From Hydnum rufescens UP504 (taxonomy: Eukaryota > Basidiomycota > Agaricomycetes > Cantharellales > Hydnaceae), in NCBI GenBank assembly GCA_014904985.1, contig MU129072.1, positions 1 through 47,993 of the forward strand: a stretch of DNA of 47,993 nucleotides. The letters are read 5' to 3'. Shown here piece by piece: positions 40,906 through 47,993 of this stretch (its first letter is position 1; every line of letters starts with the position of its first letter). A program made the position numbers and the translations under genes. The notes below the pieces were generated by a model. That model did no database searches, was not told the origin of the DNA, and saw only the letters and a list, made by a program, of their open reading frames with translations.

Positions 40906-43900
40906 TGGGACTGAGTTTAGTACAAATATTATGTAATTATTCCTAAATGGTATCCAGTTACATAATACATGTATCCTATCTTAAAAAAATGCCAAAATGC
41001 GGAAATTAAATGAAGTACATCCAAAGAATATTTAGGCATCCAGCCCAATGGGGGCCCAGGACCAGGGGGAGGTGCCTGGGATGGACCCCTGGGGACCCTG
41101 ATCAAGTGAAAAAATTAGGCCCAGGACCAATGGTTAATCCCTGAAACAATGAGGGCAGGAAGAACAGCTCCGGAACCACCGGAAGTTGCCAGAATCTAAG
41201 CGCTGAGCGGATCGGTCTGAAATTTGGGACATGACTAAAGACTATCTGGCTGCAAACCATATTAAAATTTCAGCCAAATCCATGCATTAGTTATTGAGAT
41301 ATGAGGCAAACAAGTTTGGATATTGAAAATTGATTTTCTCCTCCCATAGAATAGCTGGGGACTTGAAAATTTACAGGGAGCATAAACATATAGTGTACTA
41401 ATTATGTGCCAAAAATTATCTCAATCCATCCAGGTTAAGGCAGTGAACTGGACAGGGGGTACCAGAACAACCAGAAATTTCTGAAAAAGAACCACTGTTC
41501 AGATCGCTCTGAAAATTGGCATGTGATTAGAAGCTCCTTAGGCGAAAATCATATCAAAATTTCAGCCATACCCATCCACTAGTTATGGAGTTATGGGCCA
41601 AACAAGTTTGAACATTGAAAATTAATTTACTCCCCCTACAGACAGGATATGAACTTGAAATCTTGCATGGGGTATGACCATATGATGAGCTACATATGTG
41701 CCAAAAATCAGCTTTTTTGGTTTACTTTTAGGCATGCCACTCCCTTGGCAGGACAAATGGGAACAAAACCCTACCATGAATGTGAGCCACTCCACCTCAG
41801 GCCTAAACTGGATGGAATAAGCTTTGACTAGTATGACCCTGACTATATCCAAAAATAGAATTAATTGGATGTGTGGAAGTGCCTGAAATTGAGGGGGAGG
41901 GGGAGGAAGGTCAAAAGGGAATTACATCAAATGTAGAGCTGGGGTGGCTCTGATATTATACCACTAGTCTAGCACATATATAGGGAGTACACATACCAAA
42001 TATCAGCCTAACTGGACTCCATTTAGGCCCTGCTCCACAGCCCTCCCCCCAAAACAACAATTTCCCCCCCAGAGTCTTCCATCCATGCAATGGCCCTGAA
42101 AATTCACCCTTTGGTCATCCAAATACATTTATAACATCCCCCAAAATTTCAGATTCATGACTGCAGTGTGAGAGTTTCCATAATATTTTCAAGTTTCACT
42201 GACATACCCCCTCCAATTGGGGCACTTCCAGAGATCCAATCACTCCCATTTTTTGTAGGCCACACCCGGCCACTATTTGAGGCTCAGGCCCAAAATTTCA
42301 GCCCATTCTAAGCACTTTTGACATTGGTCACATGACCAAGATCCTCCCCTCCCCCTGCTTCACTCAGTGATCCAATCTGTATGAAAGTTGTTTGCTATCT
42401 GTAGTAGTAGTATGTAACAGTGTATGATTCAAATTTCAGAACATCCCATGCAATATTGATTGAGTTATTCAAGAAATATTCTAGATCTATTCAATTTGGG
42501 GGTTAGAGGTATGGTATGTAGTGAAATTTCACTATATACCGTACCTCTAACCCCCAAATTGAATAGATCTAGAATATTCCTTGAATAACTCAATCAATAT
42601 TGCATGGGATGTTACTGAAATTTGAATCATACACTGTTACATACTACTACTACAGATAGCAACAACTTTCATACAGATTGGATCACTGAGTGAAGCAGGG
42701 GGAGGGGAGGATCTTGGTCATGTGACCAATGTCAAAAGTGCTTAGAATGGGCTGAAATTTTGGGCCTGAGCCTCAAATAGTGGCCGGGTGTGGCCTACAA
42801 AAAATGGGAGTGATTGGATCTCTGGAAGTGCCCCAATTGGAGGGGGTATGTCAGTGAAACTTGAAAATATTATGGAAACTCTCACACTGCAGTCATGAAT
42901 CTGAAATTTTGGGGGATGTTATAAATGTATTTGGATGACCAAAGGGTGAATTTTCAGGGCCATTGCATGGATGGAAGACTCTGGGGGGGAAATTGTTGTT
43001 TTGGGGGGAGGGCTGTGGAGCAGGGCCTAAATGGAGTCCAGTTAGGCTGATATTTGGTATGTGTACTCCCTATATATGTGCTAGACTAGTGGTATAATAT
43101 CAGAGCCACCCCAGCTCTACATTTGATGTAATTCCCTTTTGACCTTCCTCCCCCTCCCCCTCAATTTCAGGCACTTCCACACATCCAATTAATTCTATTT
43201 TTGGATATAGTCAGGGTCATACTAGTCAAAGCTTATTCCATCCAGTTTAGGCCTGAGGTGGAGTGGCTCACATTCATGGTAGGGTTTTGTTCCCATTTGT
43301 CCTGCCAAGGGAGTGGCATGCCTAAAAGTAAACCAAAAAAGCTGATTTTTGGCACATATGTAGCTCATCATATGGTCATACCCCATGCAAGATTTCAAGT
43401 TCATATCCTGTCTGTAGGGGGAGTAAATTAATTTTCAATGTTCAAACTTGTTTGGCCCATAACTCCATAACTAGTGGATGGGTATGGCTGAAATTTTGAT
43501 ATGATTTTCGCCTAAGGAGCTTCTAATCACATGCCAATTTTCAGAGCGATCTGAACAGTGGTTCTTTTTCAGAAATTTCTGGTTGTTCTGGTACCCCCTG
43601 TCCAGTTCACTGCCTTAACCTGGATGGATTGAGATAATTTTTGGCACATAATTAGTACACTATATGTTTATGCTCCCTGTAAATTTTCAAGTCCCCAGCT
43701 ATTCTATGGGAGGAGAAAATCAATTTTCAATATCCAAACTTGTTTGCCTCATATCTCAATAACTAATGCATGGATTTGGCTGAAATTTTAATATGGTTTG
43801 CAGCCAGATAGTCTTTAGTCATGTCCAAATTTCAGACCGATCCGCTCAGCGCTTAGATTCTGGCAACTTCCGGTGGTTCCGGAGCTGTTCTTCCTGCCCT

Positions 43901-45204
43901 CATTGTTTCAGGGATTAACCATTGGTCCTGGGCCTAATTTTTTCACTTGATCAGGGTCCCCAGGGGTCCATCCCAGGCACCTCCCCCTGGTCCTGGGCCC
44001 CCATTGGGCTGGATGCCTAAATATTCTTTGGATGTACTTCATTTAATTTCCGCATTTTGGCATTTTTTTAAGATAGGATACATGTATTATGTAACTGGAT
44101 ACCATTTAGGAATAATTACATAATATTTGTACTAAACTCAGTCCCAAGTTACCTGCCTAGACATGCCTAGACATGCCTAGACATGCCTAGACATGCCTAG
44201 ACATGCCTAGACACCTAGACATGCCTAGACACCTAGGCATGCCTAGACATGCTTAGACATACCTAGACACCTAGACATGCCCAGACAAGCTTAGACACCC
44301 CTAGACATGCTTAGACTTGCTTAGGCACACAATTAGACACCTCCTGGTGATGGTCAACCTGTTCTAATTTATCCACTAGTAGACACACTGCATACTAAGC
44401 CCTCATGGACACACCAGGAAACTCTAATGAGATATAGCAAGCTCTAGACATGACTAGACACAGCTGATTTAGGCATGCCTAAATCAACTGCAGGGTGTCC
44501 ATCAAGTCATTGTAAAACCCCTGGAGCAGCACCTGACTCTACACATCACTAGACATCACTGATTTAGGCATGTCTAAATCAACCCTGGATAAGCCTCTTC
44601 AATTCAAAGTCAATAATTAAGCTCTAGACATCATTAGACACAACTGATTTAAGCATGCCTAAATCAACCCCAGAATGCCTATCAAATAGTTAAAAAGCCT
44701 GGGAGTGGTGCCTGTGGCAGGCACAGATAGGTGTGCCTATTATAGGGACTTAGAAATTTTTCATCTTTTGAACACCTTTAGACACCGCCTAGATGTGCCT
44801 ATATAAAAACCACCTCTTAGGTCAAAGGCCAATGCAACTGGAACCCACCTAAGAGGTACCTTTTTGAGGGTGCATTAGGTGCTCTCCAGACCAATTTTAC
44901 TATCAAAATCTGGAATTTCCAGTAAAAAAAATGAATTTCTCCATCAGTCCATGTCCAATCCTCTCGAAACCACTGCGCCTAGAAAGATGTTAGAAATCTG
45001 CATCAAACAGTACTGAGAACTAGAAGAACAGATCAAAACTGCACTCTACAGAATGATATTACTATCAGAATCAACACCCATTAGTATTGTACAAATTTCT
45101 CTGACAGTTCGCATCTGATCTGCTTGGAACCACTGCAACCAGAAAGCTATTAAAAATCTGCATCAAATGATACTAAGAACACCTATTATGGATACAAACT
45201 GCTG

Positions 45205-45287
45205 TCTCTGCATCAAACCCCACCCCATGCACTTGTTCCTATTATTAACCAGTAACACAAACATCTTAACCACTGGACTACAAACAA
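45205..45287 (-). other. tRNA-like promoter head (A and B boxes)
   Basis: Minus strand: A box TAGTCCAGTGG at 45270-45280 and a decayed B box GGTTTGATGC at 45210-45219 (consensus GGTTCGANTC), 50 bp apart as in tRNA genes. The middle TACTGGTTAATAATAGG resembles an anticodon arm with a TAATAA loop, perhaps isoleucine (AAT). It is too decayed for a working tRNA, so I read it as the Pol III head of a SINE. Confidence 0.5.
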
Positions 45288-46020
45288 ATTAATCTCCAAG
45301 AACTTGGAAATATTCTTTGATTTCATCTCCCATTGCCACAAATAACTTCTAAAACTTCACAGATAAGAAAGATAATGCCTCCTTGACAACCCTTTTGTTC
45401 TGTTTATGAATGACTCACCTTCCTTGCAATGACCTTATGAATGACTCACCCTCCTTGACAACCCTATTGTTCTCACCTATGACTCACATATGACTCACCT
45501 AGGAGTGAGTCATATTCTTTAAACACAGCCACCTTCAGAAAGGTATAAAAGCTGGTAGATTTTCCTGTATCCCCCCATCTCCTCACTACTGGGAATATAC
45601 TACTGTCTACAAATCTGCTTGCATCTAAAGAGAGTACTGATCTGAAGCCATCTGGAGCTAAGTCATATACAAGGTTGTTAAGACTAAGTCACTAGAAGCC
45701 CTCTATGTGAAATACTAAGCCAAGGATAGTTTCAGGACCTAAGGTTAGAGTTGCTGGACATCCAAGGGAAGCTTAAACTAGTCTAGAACCCTCTTTAGAA
45801 TCCGCATTTTGACCAGGAGAACACAAATAGGTACACACAAATACCAATAAACAGTCTAACACAACATGTATAAGCCTTTCATAAGCATCTCATGATATAT
45901 CATTGACTATAGCTAGTCCATACCACAATCTTATCCTCCACTGAACACCATACACAACTTGTTAGAGAGTGATCAACTGTCAGAGCAAACCAGCCCATTG
46001 ATTAACAACAGAAATACAGT
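45288..46020 (+). promoter_or_regulatory. LTR-like promoter with a TGACTCA cluster and TATA box
   Basis: TGACTCA occurs at 45411, 45442, 45480 and 45491, and its reverse TGAGTCA at 45506. The last two form the inverted repeat ATGACTCAC-6-GTGAGTCAT (45490-45513). A TATA box (TATAAAA, 45544-45550) lies 31 bp downstream, then a pyrimidine-rich stretch (CCCCCCATCTCCTC). TGACTCA is the classic Gcn4/AP-1 bZIP site. The layout suits a retrotransposon U3/R region, and the RT remnant begins at 46020 on the same strand. LTR boundaries are not resolved and the rest of the stretch shows no gene. Confidence 0.6.
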
Positions 46021-47593
46021 CTCCCATCTACACACTGGCTGAACCAGAGTTTGATTTGACAGTCATCAGAGCTCCCAATCCTTCTTCTATAGTGGCCCCA
46101 ATGTTAATCATCAAAAAGAAACCTGGTCTGAATGGTGAAGTGTGTATCCACACTGTTATTGACAAATGAGAGAAAAATGTTAATACAGTGAAAATGGCCT
46201 TGCCCTACTGGATATCCAGGAGCTGCTGGATCAAATTGCATGCCACCCTTACTGAACTGTGATAGATGGGTGTGATGCCTATGAAAAAATTAGAGTACAT
46301 CCTGATCATGTCAACCCTAATCTACTTATGATGCCAGATGGTGCAATGCAGAGCTTGGTCATGCTCCAAGGTGACTGCAACTCTGGTGCAACCTTCCAAC
46401 AGATCATGGTAGCTGCCTTATCCTCATATATTGGTGTATTTGTCAATGTCTACTTGGACAACATTCTGATATACTCTAACTCCATTGATGACCACATGAA
46501 GCACTGCCATATGGTCTTCAATGTCTTTGTGGCAGGAGAAATTCTACCTGACCACACTAGATAAACTCCAATTCTTTGCCAAGAAATTGGAGATTCTTGG
46601 GCATGTAATTGATAAAGATGGCATTGTGATGGACCCCCACAAAGTGGACTCTATCATGAAGTGGAAAGTCCCTACTAATGCCTCCCTCCTGCATGGATTT
46701 TTCAGTGCTGATGGCTACCTTGCCCCGAGCCACAAGGATTTATGCCACCCAATGGGTGTTCTCACACCTCTCATGAGTGCTAAGCAGCCCTGGAAATGGG
46801 ATGAAGTACACCAGCATGCTTTGAAGACATCCAATAGATCATCTCAGACTACTGTGATCATCACCAAAGACCCATAAACTATGCCCCTGGAGCCCCACCA
46901 GTGAATCTAGTCACTGATGCATCCCTTAACCAGTGCAGGTGGAGTAGTAAGCCAAGGAGAAAATCTTGACACTGCACAGATTGTTGCCTTTTGGAGTGGT
47001 AAATTCAATTCTGTGCAACAGAATTATCCTGTACATGAACAGGAACTATTAGCCATCATTGAGTCTCTGAAGCAGTTCAAGGATCTTTTGATTGGGCTTC
47101 ACTTCTGCCTATACACAGACCATAAACCCCTCCAGTTCCTTCAATCTCAGTTGAAATTGTCAGCTCACCAAGCTCAGTGGCTTGATGCCCTAAGTGATTA
47201 TGATTTCACCATAATGTACCTCCCCTGAAACTACTTCAGCCCCTATGGAAAAGCTGAAGTTACAAATTAAAGTACCAGAACATCTCCATCAGAAATCAGC
47301 TGTCTTTCAGCTGCCACCCCTAGCTGAAAATGTACTTGGAGATGAAATTGATGAGCTAACAAAGAGACCTCCATTACTGGTATCACTGACTTCTGGATCT
47401 GCCCCCAGACTAGTCCTTCCAGACTATCTGGCAGGGAAATATTCTGAAGACCCTTTCTTCTCTATAATTGTGGACTCACCAGAGGTAGCCAACACCCCAG
47501 ATGGATATCCATCATGGTACAAAAACTTTATATACCAAGATGGGAAGTACCTCTATATGGAGAATGGTCCTTACAGTATCCTTTGCATTCCAG
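46020..47593 (+). pseudogene. Gypsy-D reverse transcriptase and RNase H, broken
   Basis: Pieces on the plus strand: VAPMLIIKKKPG near 46095-46130, IDGCDAYEKIRVHPDHVN, GATFQQIM, VYLDNILIYS near 46450-46480 (YLDD changed to YLDN), the thumb/connection GHVIDKDGIVMDPHKV, then RNase H with TDAS (frameshift), HEQELLAI and YTDHKPLQFLQ. A spacer PPLAENVLGDEID...SWYKNFIYQDGKYLYMENGPYSILCIP ends where an LTR begins at 47594, before the integrase zinc finger. It is probably the same element as 38684-40013, though the join is not proven. CpG-poor and inactive. Confidence 0.8.
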
Positions 47594-47993
47594 TGTAAGC
47601 AGGTTGGTTATAAACCAATCCAACTACTGTCCACAAGGTTGAGCCAGGGACAAAGGAGGGAATCATAGAACTAATCCAGATGTTCAGGTCCAAGTAGGGG
47701 AAGGTCTTTTGAACAGGGGAAATTGCAGTGAGCCAACAAAGCCCAAGCAATTAAGTGAGAATGTGTGTTTCAGTCAAATTACCACACCCTAAGAATCTCT
47801 TCTTAAGACCTTAGTCAAAGTGTAGTTAGAATTCTCTTTTTGTAGTGAGAAATCACCCAGGGACCAGCAGCTGTTCAAGGAGTTCAAACTGGAGGGAGGG
47901 GGAGAACTACTGAATTTGTGTGCTAGCTGCACCTAATATACAATCCAGACTTCGACTCAATAGAAAGTGACAAAGTTGGACTTAAGGGATACA
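47594..47993 (-). mobile_element. Start of a Gypsy-A-family LTR (cut by the window edge)
   Basis: Begins TGTAAGCAGG and stays alignable with 33801 onward and with the reverse of 1-365 (CTACTGTCC, GGGACAAAGGAGGG, CCAGCAGC...GTTCAA, CACCTAATATAC). It is CpG-depleted, so older than Gypsy-A. It cuts the Gypsy-D element within the spacer before integrase. In this orientation the rest of the LTR or element lies to the right. Confidence 0.75.

Larger units (their letters stand above)
40174..44881. mobile_element. Giant palindromic foldback element, arms about 2.35 kb
   Basis: Left arm 40174-42526 and right arm 42527-44881 are near-perfect inverted copies with no spacer. The centre is GTGAAA/TTTCAC. 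Outer ends are CACCTAA and TTAGGTG, flanked by the 8-bp direct repeat CTCTCCAG (40166-40173, 44882-44889). A few substitutions and 1-2 bp indels differ between arms (for example a T-run near 42390 versus 42663, and CTGCTGCAGG versus CTGTGGCAGG). No coding sequence is seen. Eight-base duplications are typical of hAT elements, so it may be moved by a hAT transposase in trans. A transcript would form a 2.3-kb hairpin. Confidence 0.9.
40014..45287 (-). mobile_element. tRNA-headed SINE-like multimer, split by the foldback element
   Basis: A tRNA-like head at 45205-45287 is followed on the minus strand by three diverged body units of about 155-170 bp, ending near 40014. Recurring landmarks are AAACTGC[AT][CG]TCT (40158, 45042, 45195), CTC[TC][GA]TCAGT/CTCTGACAGT, and GAAAG[CA]T. 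The foldback at 40174-44881 sits inside one unit. Taking it out with one copy of CTCTCCAG gives a sequence that lines up with the neighbouring unit at 45037-45080. Plus-strand order of the pieces is 40014-40173 and 44890-45287. Confidence 0.5.

Noticed and set aside
41622..41852. Short frames mirrored at 41622-41852 and 43201-43431
   Set aside because: Same sequence in the two palindrome arms. Short, no domain, both strands open by chance.
40174..44881. Palindrome as a sequencing or assembly artefact
   Set aside because: The arms differ at several sites, an 8-bp target duplication flanks it, and the empty site matches a sister unit.

Overview
The window looks like a transposon-rich stretch of a basidiomycete, probably agaricomycete, genome. 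This is inferred from a Tad1-like LINE with RNase H, chromodomain Ty3/gypsy elements, and host genes broken by introns of about 36-64 nt. No bacterial or organellar features are seen. Nearly everything outside 8.7-12.2 kb is repeat or mobile DNA. Sharp steps in CpG content mark the insertion boundaries: the LINE, 12.15-19.98 kb and 38.7-48 kb are CpG-poor, while the Copia insertion, the G-domain genes and 19.99-38.68 kb are CpG-rich.

Layout. 1-365: end of a gypsy-type LTR. 380-about 8640 (minus): a decayed Tad1-like LINE. It is interrupted at 2792-5084 by a gag-only Copia element with 123-bp LTRs, 5-bp target duplication and a half-tRNA primer site. That element is itself interrupted at 3513-4159 by a solo LTR that splits its zinc knuckle. 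8.7-10.6 kb: a decayed G-domain gene. 10901-12169: a reconstructable six-exon G-domain gene. 12150-17468: the most remarkable feature, a tandem array of about 62 intron-like units separated by only 2-3 nt. 18.4-20 kb: small repeats. 19987-24489: the 3' half of a chromodomain gypsy element (Gypsy-C) with an extra ORF after integrase. 24490-35159: an intact 10.67-kb gypsy element (Gypsy-A) with 1359-bp LTRs and one 2602-residue polyprotein. 35160-38683: the 5' half of another gypsy family (Gypsy-B). 38684-47593 (plus): remains of Gypsy-D, interrupted by a tRNA-headed SINE-like multimer, which carries a 4.7-kb near-perfect palindromic foldback element with an 8-bp target duplication. 47594-47993: another LTR start.

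The candidate new system is the 12.15-17.47 kb array. Each unit starts with GTRAGT-type sequence, has a CTGAY branch-site-like motif about 33 nt before its end, ends in (T/C)AG, and is about 73 nt long, typical for this kind of fungus. In the diverged left section all 32 junctions keep exactly 3 nt between AG and GT. In the homogenised core the intron bodies are almost identical, yet the 2-3 nt between them vary. Joining a 5' exon, the micro-exons and two 3' exons gives an open frame of about 175 codons. Either this is a gene with codon-sized exons, or it is a chain of recursive splice points that removes a 4.7-kb insertion in short steps. RNA evidence is needed to decide.
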